DNA of 17,056 nt from Deltaproteobacteria bacterium (lineage in GTDB: Bacteria > Myxococcota > Polyangia > Haliangiales > Haliangiaceae): contig JAGSPR010000128.1 of assembly GCA_018262455.1 (NCBI GenBank), positions 1 through 17,056 of the forward strand. The letters are read 5' to 3'. Below are positions 1 to 7,299 of the stretch, in pieces. Numbering within the stretch: the stretch's first letter is position 1; the number at the start of each line of letters is the position of its first letter. The notes beneath the pieces are model-generated. The model was not told where the DNA came from, made no database searches, and saw nothing but the letters and a program-made list of their open reading frames with translations. The position numbers and the translations under genes were made by a program.

Positions 1-602
1 GACAGCGGGCGCGACGACGCCTCGCGGCGCGCGCGGGTCAAGCTGTCATAGAGCTCCGAATCCTCGAACTGGGTGAGCTCGAGGGTCAGCGCCTTCTCGA
101 GGATCTCGACGTTGATCTTCTGGCCGAGCTGCTGGCGCAGCAGGCTCCGCATCATCCCGAGCAGCCGGCCGACCACCGCCATGCCGATCACCAGCGCCAG
201 CTCGGCCCCGAGCCACCCCAGCGCCGTGTTGCGTGCAGCGACGGTCTGCGCCTCCGCGGCCTTGAGGATCCCGTTCAGCAGGTCCTTGCCGACGATCGCG
301 ATCGCGCTCGGCAGGACGCCGGCGATCAAGCTGCCGAGGGCGAGCCCGATCGCCAGCGCGCGATTGGTCGCCCACACCAGCCGGATCGCACGCCGGCTGT
401 ACTTGAACACGCCGAGGTAGCTCTTCCACTGGATCTGCTCGGACGGCGGCTTCTGCGGGCCCTTGTCATGGGGGCTGATCACCACCGCCGCCTTCTCGCC
501 ACCACCACCACCACCGCCCGCTCCCCCACCGCCGCCGCCTCCCCCACCGCCGCCACCGCCACCGCCATACGCAGTCGGTGCCTGGATCGCGGCCACTGCC
601 AT
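1..602 (-). CDS. ABC transporter, N-terminal membrane domain (partial)
   Basis: The gene starts at the ATG at 602-600 and runs off the left edge after about 200 codons. After a short leader (MAVAAIQAPTAY) comes a run of 15 Gly, one Ala and 7 Gly (residues 13-35), then a charged stretch and the motif WKSYLGVFKYSRRAIRLVW. Two hydrophobic segments follow, at about residues 65-95 (ALAIGLALGSLIAGVLPSAI) and 110-135 (LGWLGAELALVIGMAVVGRL). The next part, LRQQLGQKINVEILEKALTL followed by QFEDSELYDSLTRARREA, is typical of the type-1 exporter transmembrane domain, just after TM2. The ATP-binding domain would lie beyond the window, so the substrate cannot be told. Upstream in-frame alternatives (a TTG seven codons earlier) are less likely. 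No Shine-Dalgarno is visible; TACAGT lies 7 bases before the ATG. Confidence 0.82.
   Translation of the reverse strand, partial: MAVAAIQAPTAYGGGGGGGGGGGGGGGAGGGGGGGEKAAVVISPHDKGPQKPPSEQIQWKSYLGVFKYSRRAIRLVWATNRALAIGLALGSLIAGVLPSAIAIVGKDLLNGILKAAEAQTVAARNTALGWLGAELALVIGMAVVGRLLGMMRSLLRQQLGQKINVEILEKALTLELTQFEDSELYDSLTRARREASSRPL
498..566 (-). repeat. Poly-glycine coding tract (G15-A-G7)
   Basis: A run of GGN codons on the minus strand encodes 15 glycines, one alanine and 7 glycines near the N terminus of the ABC transporter. The 12-base block GGCGGTGGGGGA occurs twice in it and a GGT codon run closes it, so it behaves like a slippage-prone microsatellite. It is in frame with the transporter and lies before the first membrane helix, so it should form a flexible cytoplasmic tail. 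Confidence 0.85.
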
Positions 603-806
603 GACCGCGACTGTAGTGCGCAACCGGCGCTTCGCATACCCGCTGGCCGGCTAGCTTTTCGGGCAGCTGCCGCGCCTTGACACAGCGCCCCGTCTACGAG
701 GGCCGCATGCGGGCGCTACGAGGCCGCGGAGCGTCGACCCATGCCGCCGCGGGTGGCGAGCGTGGGGCTGGGATCCGGGGCGGCGGCTGGGCTATCATCC
801 ACGGGG
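603..806. promoter_or_regulatory. Divergent intergenic region with two promoter-like elements
   Basis: This is the longest gene-free stretch, between the minus-strand ABC transporter and the plus-strand zinc-ribbon gene. On the plus strand TATCAT (793-798, five of six to TATAAT) lies 8 bases before the ATG at 807. On the minus strand TACAGT (615-610) lies 7 bases before the ATG at 602. A perfect TTGACA at 677-682 has no -10 partner at a normal distance. A 10-base palindrome CCGCATGCGG is at 703-712. Nothing else is evident. Confidence 0.45.
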
Positions 807-1766
807 ATGGCGGAAGAGCGAGAGGAGAGCCAGGGCTTCTTCGAGATGCTCTGGGATTGCGATCACTGCGAGACCAAGGGCCTGCTCGGCAAGAGCCAGC
901 GCCACTGTCCCGAGTGCGGCGCGAAGCAGAACCCCGACAAGCGGTACTTCCCGAAGGAGGGCGAACAGGTCCGCATCGACGGCCACAAGTACGAGGGCGC
1001 AGATCGCCAGTGTCCGGCCTGCAATGCCGCGCAGAGCTCGAAAGCGCACAACTGCACGAACTGCGGTGCACCGCAGGACGGCGCGCGCGAGGTCCAGGGC
1101 GTCGCCGCTCCCGTCGCCCCCGTCGCGTCCAGGCCGAAGCGTCGGTGGTGGATCTGGGTGATGCTCGGTGTGCTCGTGATCGGCGGGATCATCGCGTTCG
1201 TGCTCTACAAGCGGCGGACCGTCGACAAGCAGCTCGTCGTGACGCAGCACCGCTGGGAGCGCTCGATCAGCATCGAGCAGTACGGCGATGAACACGAGCA
1301 GAACTGGCACGATCTGATGCCGCGCGACGCGCGCGCCCCCTCGTGTCACTCGAAGGAGCGCTCGAAGCGGCAGGTCCCCGACGGCGAGACCTGCAAGATG
1401 GAGAAGGTCGACAAGAAGGACGGCACCTTCGAGCAGGTCAACAAGTGCAAGCCGAAGTACCGCTCGGAGCCGGTGTCCGACGACTGGTGCAGCTACACCG
1501 TGCAGCGCTGGAAGTCGATCGACGCCGCGAAGCTCGCTGGTACCGGGACGAGCCCCGCGTGGCCCACGGCAAACCTGCCGCCCGCGCAGGCGGCCGAGGT
1601 GCTCGGCGCGAAGCGCCAGGGCAAGCAGACCGAGGAGCTCACGCTCGTGCTCGGAGATCAGACCTGCGCGGTCAGCGAGGCGGTGTGGCGCAAGTACGCC
1701 GACGGTGCAGCGGCCAACGTCAAGGTCCGCGCCTCGTCGGGCGACATCGTCTGCGACTCGCTGTGA
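807..1766 (+). CDS. Double zinc-ribbon membrane protein, function unknown
   Basis: A 319-residue protein. Two zinc-ribbon modules lie at the N terminus: Cys18/Cys21 with Cys34/Cys37 (CDHC and CPEC), and Cys69/Cys72 with Cys83/Cys86 (CPAC and CTNC). A Pro/Ala linker and a basic stop (RPKRR) precede one membrane helix at residues 114-134, so the zinc ribbons should face the cytoplasm and the C-terminal 185 residues the periplasm. The outer part has a patterned W-E-R-S-I-x-I-E-x-Y segment, MPRDAR, and five cysteines (CHSKE, ETCKM, NKCKP, DWCSY, QTCAV). ATG 807 was preferred over ATG 741 because the extra 22 residues have no domain character and TATCAT sits just before 807. The function is unknown; zinc-ribbon membrane proteins of this shape recur in Myxococcota, from memory. 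Confidence 0.8.
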   Translation: MAEEREESQGFFEMLWDCDHCETKGLLGKSQRHCPECGAKQNPDKRYFPKEGEQVRIDGHKYEGADRQCPACNAAQSSKAHNCTNCGAPQDGAREVQGVAAPVAPVASRPKRRWWIWVMLGVLVIGGIIAFVLYKRRTVDKQLVVTQHRWERSISIEQYGDEHEQNWHDLMPRDARAPSCHSKERSKRQVPDGETCKMEKVDKKDGTFEQVNKCKPKYRSEPVSDDWCSYTVQRWKSIDAAKLAGTGTSPAWPTANLPPAQAAEVLGAKRQGKQTEELTLVLGDQTCAVSEAVWRKYADGAAANVKVRASSGDIVCDSL

Positions 1767-1782
1767 CGAGCAGGGTCCGCGC

Positions 1783-2700
1783 TCAGGGCGTGCGAGCCGA
1801 ATCCTCGAGCACGGTGAACGCCAGGTTCGTGGCGAGCGCGAGGTACTCGAACGACACGTGATCGAAGGTATCGGTCGCCTTGTGATAGTGGGGCGTGTGG
1901 TCGTTGGCGACGAACTCCTCGCAGACCCCCACGGTGGGCAACCCGACATCGAGGAACGCCTGGTGATCGCTGCTCTTGAACGCGACCGGCTGGATCGGCG
2001 TGCCGGCGAGCGGACCATGCGCCTCGTACAGCGCCGCGAGGGGAGGCGAGGGCGACCACAGCTCGACCGCATGATCGCCGTCGCCGTCGAAGCTCAGCAT
2101 GTCGAACACGTGGACGCCCGTCACCTCGGTGCCGGCCGCGACCAGCTCTGCCGCATAGGCCTTGCTGCCCCGCAGGCCGAGCTCTTCCTCGTCGAACAGC
2201 GCGAACACGATCGGATGGTGGCGCACGGGGACGTCTCGCAGATAGCGTGCGGCCGCGAGCACGACCGCCACGCCGGTCGCGTTATCGGCGGCGGCGGGGC
2301 CCGCGATCACACCGTCGAAGTGGGAGCCGACGACGATCAGCCCTCCCGTGCCGGTGGTCGCGGGGAGCGTGGCGAGCACGTTCTGGCCGGTTCCATAGTC
2401 CTGGGCGGAGGGCTGAAGGCCGAGTGCGGTGAGCTCGGCGAGCAGGTACTGCCTGGTCGCGGCGCGCTCGGCGACGGTCGCGCGGTGCGCCAGCCGCAGC
2501 CCGGGCGTGATCTCGGTCTCGCCCGCGAGCGCGCCGACGATCCCGCGCTGATACCCGTCGAGCCAGTCGCAGCTGCCAGGCGGCACGCAGGTCGCCATCT
2601 CCGCGTCCGCGGAGTCCGGTGCCGGCGCATCGGCGACGGCGGTCGTGCCGCTGCCACACCCGCCGACCACCACCACGAATAGCATCGCACGCGAGATCAT
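1783..2700 (-). CDS. M28 family zinc metallopeptidase, lipoprotein
   Basis: A 305-residue predicted periplasmic or surface lipoprotein: signal peptide MISRAMLFVVVVGGC with Cys15 as the lipidation site. The body matches the di-zinc peptidase family M28 (aminopeptidase Y/S-like, releasing N-terminal residues from peptides). Expected ligands are visible: His127 in GSHFDG, bridging Asp139 in ADNATGVAV, the catalytic Glu pair 172-173 in DEEELGLRGS, Asp200 in FDMLSFDGD, and His273 in HYHKATDTFD. SSDHQAF before the last motif is also typical. All metal ligands are present, so the enzyme is probably active. The start at 2700 is chosen because it gives a clean signal peptide; an ATG 14 codons upstream adds only basic residues. 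It lies 73 bases downstream of the ppk stop on the same strand. TAGGTT lies 7 bases before the ATG, so its own promoter is possible. Confidence 0.9.
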   Translation of the reverse strand: MISRAMLFVVVVGGCGSGTTAVADAPAPDSADAEMATCVPPGSCDWLDGYQRGIVGALAGETEITPGLRLAHRATVAERAATRQYLLAELTALGLQPSAQDYGTGQNVLATLPATTGTGGLIVVGSHFDGVIAGPAAADNATGVAVVLAAARYLRDVPVRHHPIVFALFDEEELGLRGSKAYAAELVAAGTEVTGVHVFDMLSFDGDGDHAVELWSPSPPLAALYEAHGPLAGTPIQPVAFKSSDHQAFLDVGLPTVGVCEEFVANDHTPHYHKATDTFDHVSFEYLALATNLAFTVLEDSARTP

Positions 2701-2773
2701 CGAGCGGAACCTACGCCACCCCGCCGCGGACCGGCGAGCCAAATCGACCGGCCACTCAGCGCCTGGCGCCCGA

Positions 2774-5044
2774 TCAGCGCTTGCGCCGGCTCGTCGTGAC
2801 CTGGACCTTGCGCCGGCGAAGCCGGGTTGCTTCCTTGAGCCGACGGTCGGTGCGCTCGATCAGCTGCTGCTGGCTATGCTTCGCCCCGACACCGGTGCGG
2901 TGGACGTAGCTGCCGTCGGGCTGCATGTCCCACGCCCCGCGTTGATCCGAGAGCTGGGTGTCGAGGATGTGGCGCAGCTCGGCCTGGAGCCGCGGATCCT
3001 CGATCGGGACCAGCACCTCGACGCGCTTCTCGAGGTTGCGCTGCATCGCGTCCGCCGAGCCGAGGTAGTACTCGGGCCGGCCGCCGTTGTGGAAGTGATA
3101 GATCCGCTCGTGCTCGAGGAAGCGGCCGATGATGCTGATGACCTTGATCGTGCTCGACACGCCCTCGATGCCGGGGCGGAGTCGGCAGGTATCGCGGACG
3201 ATCAGATCGATCGTGACCCCGCGCTGCGAGGCCCGGTACAGCGCGCGCGTGATGTCGACGTCCTCGAGCGCGTTGAGCTTCCACTGGATGTGGCCGCGCC
3301 CGCCGCTGCCCTGGATCGCGATCTCGCGCTCGATCTTCTCGAGCAGCGCCTGCTTCAGCATCTTCGGCGCGACGAGCAGCTTGGTGTACTTGCGCCGCGG
3401 CTTGTAGCCGGTGGTCAGGTAGTTGAACAGCTCGGTGAGGTCGCGGCCGATCGCGTCGTCGCAGGTGAACAGGCCGAGGTCGGTGTACAGCCGCGCGGTG
3501 CCGGCGTGGTAGTTGCCCGTCGCGATGTGCGCGTAGCGGCGCAGGCCATCGAAGTCGTTGCGCACGACGAGGATGATCTTGGTGTGGGTCTTGAGCCCGA
3601 CGACGCCATACGTGACGTGGATGCCGGCGCGCTCCATGCGCGACGCCCACTTGATGTTCGCCTCCTCGTCGAATCGCGCCTTGAGCTCGAGCACGACCGC
3701 GACCTGCTTGCCGTTGCGCGCGGCGCGCACGAGGTTCTTGATGACCTCGGAGTCCTTCGACGTCCGGTACAGCGTCATCTTGATCGCGCGGACCTTCGGG
3801 TCGTCCGCCGCCTCCTTGACGAACCGCTCGACCGAGAGCTGGAACGATTCGTACGGGTGATGCGCCAGCAGCTGCTTCATGTCGCGGATCGCGTGGAAGA
3901 TGCTGCCGTCGGTCAGGAAGTCGACCGGCATGACCGGCACGTGGGGCGTGTCGCGCAGCTCGGGGATATCGAGCGTGGCGATCTCCATCAGGTCGCGCAT
4001 GCCGAGCAGGCCCTGGGCCTCGAACACGTCGGCCTGCTCGTCGAGCCCGAGCTCCGCGGCGAGCCGGCCGCGAAACACCGGCTGCATCGCGGTGTCGACC
4101 TGGAGCCGCACGACCGGCGCGAACTTGCGCTCGCGCAGCTCGATCTCGATCATCTCGAGCAGGTCCTCGGCCTCTTCCTCGTCGCGCTCGGTGATCGCGT
4201 TGCGGCTGACGCGGAACATCGAGCACGCCTCGATCTCCATCCCCGGGAACAGCAGGTCGAGGTTGTTCGCGATCACGTCCGCGAGATCGACGAACGTGCG
4301 GCTGGTGCCGACTCGCACGAACCGCGAGGTGCCGCCGCCGACCGGTACCTTGACGCGCGCCAGCAGCGACTCGGATTCCTTCTCGTAGCGCAGCGACACC
4401 AGCAGGTTGAGCGACAGGTTCGAGACGAACGGAAACGGGTGCGCCGGATCCATCGCCTGGGGCGTGACGAGCGGGAAGATGTTGCGCAGGTAGTACTCGC
4501 GGACCCAGGCCTGCTCCTTGGGATCGAGCTCCTTGAACGGGGCGAGCCAGACGCCGAGCGCGCGGAGCTCGACGATGACCTTCTCGAGGATCTGCAGCTT
4601 CTTCGCCTCGAGCGCGTTGATCAGCTCGAGGCAATCGGCGATCTGCTGCTGGGGCGTCCGGCCGTCGGGCGTGATCGCGTGGAGCTGCGCGCCGACCTGC
4701 TGCTTGAGGCCGCCGATCCGCTTCTGGAAGAACTCGTCGACGTTCGAGCTGATGATCGCGATGAACTTCAGGCGCTCCAGCAGGGGCACGCTGCTGTCGT
4801 CAGCCTCGAGCAGGACGCGCCAACAGAAGTTCAGGTACGTCAGCTCCCGGTTGAGGTACAGCTCGGGAGAATTGAGGTCGGTGGAGGTGACCTCGCCGAT
4901 CCCAGGCCCGGGTGGGGTGCGGCCGGGCAGGTCGACGGCGCGCATCGTCGGCCGGAGCTCGACGGTGGCCGGATCGGGGACCACCTCGAGGCGAAGGATC
5001 CCCGAGGTATCAGGGGAGAACGCCAGGGGTCGTTCGGCAGACAT
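2774..5044 (-). CDS. ppk1: Polyphosphate kinase 1
   Basis: A 756-residue enzyme that reversibly transfers the terminal phosphate of ATP to inorganic polyphosphate. The N-terminal domain is recognised by SPELYLNRELTYLNFCWRVL and ISSNVDEFFQKRIGGL. The two histidines of the PPK1 active site are present: His487 in LKTHTKII (autophosphorylated histidine, E. coli His435) and His645 in FLEHERIYHFHNGG (E. coli His592). ATGNYHAGTARLYTDLGLFT and YYLGSADAMQRNLEKRVEV complete the phospholipase-D-like halves. The length is slightly above the usual ~690-720 because of a roughly 45-residue unconserved N-terminal extension. ATG 5044 is preferred to the ATG 15 codons upstream because a good -10 (TATACT) overlaps that longer version's 5' end. 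The gene lies between a membrane-anchored protein and an M28 peptidase; no exopolyphosphatase or phosphate regulator is adjacent. Confidence 0.97.
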   Translation of the reverse strand: MSAERPLAFSPDTSGILRLEVVPDPATVELRPTMRAVDLPGRTPPGPGIGEVTSTDLNSPELYLNRELTYLNFCWRVLLEADDSSVPLLERLKFIAIISSNVDEFFQKRIGGLKQQVGAQLHAITPDGRTPQQQIADCLELINALEAKKLQILEKVIVELRALGVWLAPFKELDPKEQAWVREYYLRNIFPLVTPQAMDPAHPFPFVSNLSLNLLVSLRYEKESESLLARVKVPVGGGTSRFVRVGTSRTFVDLADVIANNLDLLFPGMEIEACSMFRVSRNAITERDEEEAEDLLEMIEIELRERKFAPVVRLQVDTAMQPVFRGRLAAELGLDEQADVFEAQGLLGMRDLMEIATLDIPELRDTPHVPVMPVDFLTDGSIFHAIRDMKQLLAHHPYESFQLSVERFVKEAADDPKVRAIKMTLYRTSKDSEVIKNLVRAARNGKQVAVVLELKARFDEEANIKWASRMERAGIHVTYGVVGLKTHTKIILVVRNDFDGLRRYAHIATGNYHAGTARLYTDLGLFTCDDAIGRDLTELFNYLTTGYKPRRKYTKLLVAPKMLKQALLEKIEREIAIQGSGGRGHIQWKLNALEDVDITRALYRASQRGVTIDLIVRDTCRLRPGIEGVSSTIKVISIIGRFLEHERIYHFHNGGRPEYYLGSADAMQRNLEKRVEVLVPIEDPRLQAELRHILDTQLSDQRGAWDMQPDGSYVHRTGVGAKHSQQQLIERTDRRLKEATRLRRRKVQVTTSRRKR

Positions 5045-5053
5045 GCATCGTAA

Positions 5054-5083
5054 AGTATACCGCTCCGATGACGGGACCGTCAC
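5054..5083 (-). promoter_or_regulatory. Predicted ppk1 promoter
   Basis: On the minus strand the -10 hexamer TATACT (5059-5054) matches TATAAT at five of six positions. GTGACG (5083-5078) is a fair -35 with an 18-base spacer. The -10 ends 9 bases before the ATG at 5044, so transcription would begin within a few bases of the start codon. No Shine-Dalgarno is visible, consistent with a leaderless or near-leaderless mRNA. Confidence 0.55.
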
Positions 5084-5113
5084 CGGCACCCCGCGAAGAT
5101 ACCCGAGTTGTTA

Positions 5114-5791
5114 CTATGACTTGGGAGATTTCACGGAGGTTGACTCTTCGCCGCCATCGCGGGCTCGAAACAGCCGGCGGATCCCGCGTTGCTGGATCCA
5201 GACTCGCTCCTGATCGATCCCCGCCGCCTCGATCGGGTCGCCGGCGAGGTCCTGTTTCCACACCCCTTCCCCCGTCGCCAGGTTGATCGCGACCACCTGG
5301 TGCCAGCCGATTCCCTCGACCAGCTCGTAGCCGCGGACGTGGTCGGTGATCGTCACCGGCCCCGAGGTCTGCTTGATGACCGGTCCCTTGCCGGGCGCGA
5401 GCTTGAAGCCACCGAGCTTCGCCGCGGTGTGGGCCGCGAGCGCGAACACCTCGGCCCGGCCATCACGGATCACCCGTACGGTCACCGCCTGGTCGTTGTA
5501 CGCGATCCCCGGCGCGCCGGGGCGCCCTGCATACGGCGGCACGATCGCCTGCCAGACCAGTCGGTCCTCGCCGTTGGACCGTTCATGGAGCTCGACGAAG
5601 TTGCGCTCGCCGCCCTCCTCGTCGCGGATGATGAACGACGTCTGGTCGTTCACCACGATCGTATCGATCACCGCACCGGCATTCGGCCGGCCAGTCACCA
5701 CGATCCACGCTCCGAGGATCGCGACCGCCACGCCGACAGCCACGATCACCGGGCCGAGCCACCCAAGTCGTCGTCGGGGTGTCATGGTCAT
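5114..5791 (-). CDS. Membrane-anchored protein with PQQ-like blade, function unknown
   Basis: A 225-residue protein with a short basic N terminus (MTMTPRRR), one membrane helix at about residues 9-33 and a periplasmic domain of about 190 residues. Near the C terminus VVAINLATGEGVWKQDLAG followed by GIDQERVWIQQRG resembles one blade of a PQQ/quinoprotein-like beta-propeller, but there is no room for a full propeller. No catalytic motif was recognised. It starts 11 bases after the stop of the zinc-ribbon/Tudor-like gene and has no obvious promoter of its own, so the two probably form one transcript. ATG 5785 (two codons later) is an equally possible start. The ppk1 promoter separates it from the next gene. 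Confidence 0.72.
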   Translation of the reverse strand: MTMTPRRRLGWLGPVIVAVGVAVAILGAWIVVTGRPNAGAVIDTIVVNDQTSFIIRDEEGGERNFVELHERSNGEDRLVWQAIVPPYAGRPGAPGIAYNDQAVTVRVIRDGRAEVFALAAHTAAKLGGFKLAPGKGPVIKQTSGPVTITDHVRGYELVEGIGWHQVVAINLATGEGVWKQDLAGDPIEAAGIDQERVWIQQRGIRRLFRARDGGEESTSVKSPKS

Positions 5792-5802
5792 GGCGGGGCC
5801 CG

Positions 5803-6324
5803 CTAGCTCTCGCTCACAGGTTTGCCGCCTGCCCGGTTCGAATGATCGAACGGCTTGGGGCGGGTCAGCCCGCCGACCCCGATCGCGCCTTCCTTCGACT
5901 GCACGAGCACGCGCCGTCCGGTGGCGAAGAACACGGTGATCTTGCCCGGCTCGGCGATCTCGATGACGCCCTGGCCAAAGCTCGGGTGATCGACGCGGTC
6001 ACCGACGTCGTACCGCTCGCTCGCGCGATACGGCCGCGACGGCTTCGACAGATCCGCGGCGACCGCGGGCTTCTCGAAGCGCTCGACCGGGGCCCTGGGG
6101 GCCTTGGGGGCTTTGGGCTCCTTGGGCGCCTTGGGCGGCCGGATCGCGGAGGGCAGCTTCGCGGCCGCAGGTGCGCCGTGAGGCGACTTGTAGCGGTGAT
6201 CCTGGCGGCACTGCTTGCAATGAACCTTGACGATCCGCTCGCCGACTTTCGCGACCACGACATGCCAGACGTCGCCGCACTTCGCACAAAGTGCTTCGAT
6301 GTCCGCTCCAACTGCTGCGCTCAT
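5803..6324 (-). CDS. Zinc ribbon - KAP-rich linker - Tudor/CarD-like domain protein
   Basis: A 173-residue soluble protein with three parts. Residues 13-39 form a zinc ribbon (CAKC and CKQC, 19 residues apart). Residues 47-95 are a low-complexity, positively charged linker (IRPPKAPKEPKAPKAPRAP) like the nucleic-acid-binding tails of histone H1-like proteins. Residues 105-145 (YDVGDRVDHPSFGQGVIEIA, then KITVFFATGRRVLVQ) resemble the small beta-barrel seen in CarD/TRCF RNA-polymerase-interacting domains and at the C terminus of UvrD/PcrA helicases. A DNA- or RNA-polymerase-associated role is inference. ATG 6324 was chosen because the zinc ribbon begins soon after it and TATGCT lies 9 bases upstream; the much longer upstream-open frame overlaps the divergent TPR gene and is not real. 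Confidence 0.78.
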   Translation of the reverse strand: MSAAVGADIEALCAKCGDVWHVVVAKVGERIVKVHCKQCRQDHRYKSPHGAPAAAKLPSAIRPPKAPKEPKAPKAPRAPVERFEKPAVAADLSKPSRPYRASERYDVGDRVDHPSFGQGVIEIAEPGKITVFFATGRRVLVQSKEGAIGVGGLTRPKPFDHSNRAGGKPVSES

Positions 6325-6333
6325 GGGCGGGGG

Positions 6334-6339
6334 AGCATA
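6334..6339 (-). promoter_or_regulatory. Predicted -10 element of the zinc-ribbon/Tudor gene
   Basis: TATGCT on the minus strand (four of six to TATAAT) lies 9 bases before the ATG at 6324, inside the 57-base gap shared with the divergent TPR-SUFU gene. There is no convincing -35 and no Shine-Dalgarno in the C-rich bases between it and the start codon. Confidence 0.42.
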
Positions 6340-6381
6340 CCAGCTTGCGCGGAGCAGGTCGCCGCGTGGTAAGCGCAAGGC

Positions 6382-7299
6382 ATGAGCCAACAGGGTGCAG
6401 ACGCTCTCGTGGCAGAGGCGCACTCGCTGTTTTCTGGTGAGAAGTACGCCGAGGCAGTTGGCAAATACGAACGCGCCGCGCAGATCTTTCCACGTCACGC
6501 CATTGCCTGGAAGGGCCTGGGCCACTCGTTGCTCTGTCTCGGGCGCGCGCACGACGCCGCGCGCGCCTTCGATCAGGCGATCGGCCTGCGGTCCGATAGC
6601 GCCACGGCCCTGTGGGGCGGCGCGGTCGCCCACGCCGACGTCGGCAACAAGGTCGTCGCCCGGAACTACTTGCGTCGCGCGCTCGCGCTCCAGCCGACCT
6701 GGATCGAGATGGCACGCGGCATCCCCCAGCTCGCCCAGTTCCTCCAGGTGTCGTCGCGGGCCGCCGACGCCCTGCGCAGCACATTCGGCGCGTTCTCGAC
6801 CCGGGCCTACCGCTACGCGGGCGAACCGACCCGCGCGATCGACGTCGGTCGGATCGCGAACCAACCTCGCTTCGGTCTATGGACCTACGTCACGATCGGG
6901 CTCTCGAACAAGGCCTGGGCCGAGCCCCAGCGCCCGCGCATGGAGCTGGTGATGGCCACTGTCGTGGACAACGAGGTCTGCGGCCAGATCCTCGCGAACC
7001 TCGCTTTCCACCTCGCGGACACCGGGTGCTTCCCCGAGCCGAACGTGATGGTGCGCGACGTGATCGGCTCACTCGGGCTCGGCGATCTGTCGAGCCGGCT
7101 GCCGCACGTCTTCATCGGCGTGCCGCGGGCGTGGGCGCTGCGCCTGCCGCTCGACGAGCAGCCGCCGGCGATCACGCTCGCGCAGGTGATCCCGGTCAGC
7201 GAGCAGGAGCACGTGATGTGGCGAACGGATCCCACCGGCTTCGAGGCGGGCCTCGGGCTGCGCGGCATCCAGATCGCGGATCTCAAGCGCCCGGGCTAG
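6382..7299 (+). CDS. TPR - Suppressor of fused (SUFU) domain protein
   Basis: A 305-residue soluble protein with no signal peptide. The first ~105 residues are tetratricopeptide repeats: A-x-x-L-F-x-x-x-x-Y-x-x-A-V-x-x-Y-x-x-A (residues 11-30), then AWKGLGHSLLCLGRAHDAAR, then ALWGGAVAHADVGNKVVARN. Residues ~125-300 match the bacterial SUFU-like domain: RFGLWTYVTIGLSN, MELVMATVVD, QILANLAFHLADTG, PHVFIGVPRAWALRLPLDEQ, and the characteristic VIPVSEQEHVMWRTDPTGFE ending in GIQIADLKRP. In bacteria this fold is often an immunity protein of polymorphic toxin systems, but no toxin gene is adjacent. The TPR half suggests protein-protein recognition. The gene is alone on the plus strand, divergent from the zinc-ribbon/Tudor gene, and converges on the beta-propeller lipoprotein with a 4-base overlap. 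Confidence 0.88.
   Translation: MSQQGADALVAEAHSLFSGEKYAEAVGKYERAAQIFPRHAIAWKGLGHSLLCLGRAHDAARAFDQAIGLRSDSATALWGGAVAHADVGNKVVARNYLRRALALQPTWIEMARGIPQLAQFLQVSSRAADALRSTFGAFSTRAYRYAGEPTRAIDVGRIANQPRFGLWTYVTIGLSNKAWAEPQRPRMELVMATVVDNEVCGQILANLAFHLADTGCFPEPNVMVRDVIGSLGLGDLSSRLPHVFIGVPRAWALRLPLDEQPPAITLAQVIPVSEQEHVMWRTDPTGFEAGLGLRGIQIADLKRPG

Noticed and set aside
677..682. Perfect TTGACA as a -35 element
   Set aside because: No -10 hexamer lies 15-19 bases downstream; it may be chance.
2645..5053. An 802-codon open frame on the plus strand
   Set aside because: It is antisense to ppk1, which has full family motifs; the plus-strand product is an Asp/Glu/Leu/Arg-rich shadow typical of GC-rich codon bias.
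5803..6864. A 353-residue version of the zinc-ribbon/Tudor protein
   Set aside because: The extra 180 N-terminal residues are antisense to the TPR-SUFU gene and lack domain character; the zinc ribbon starts soon after ATG 6324.
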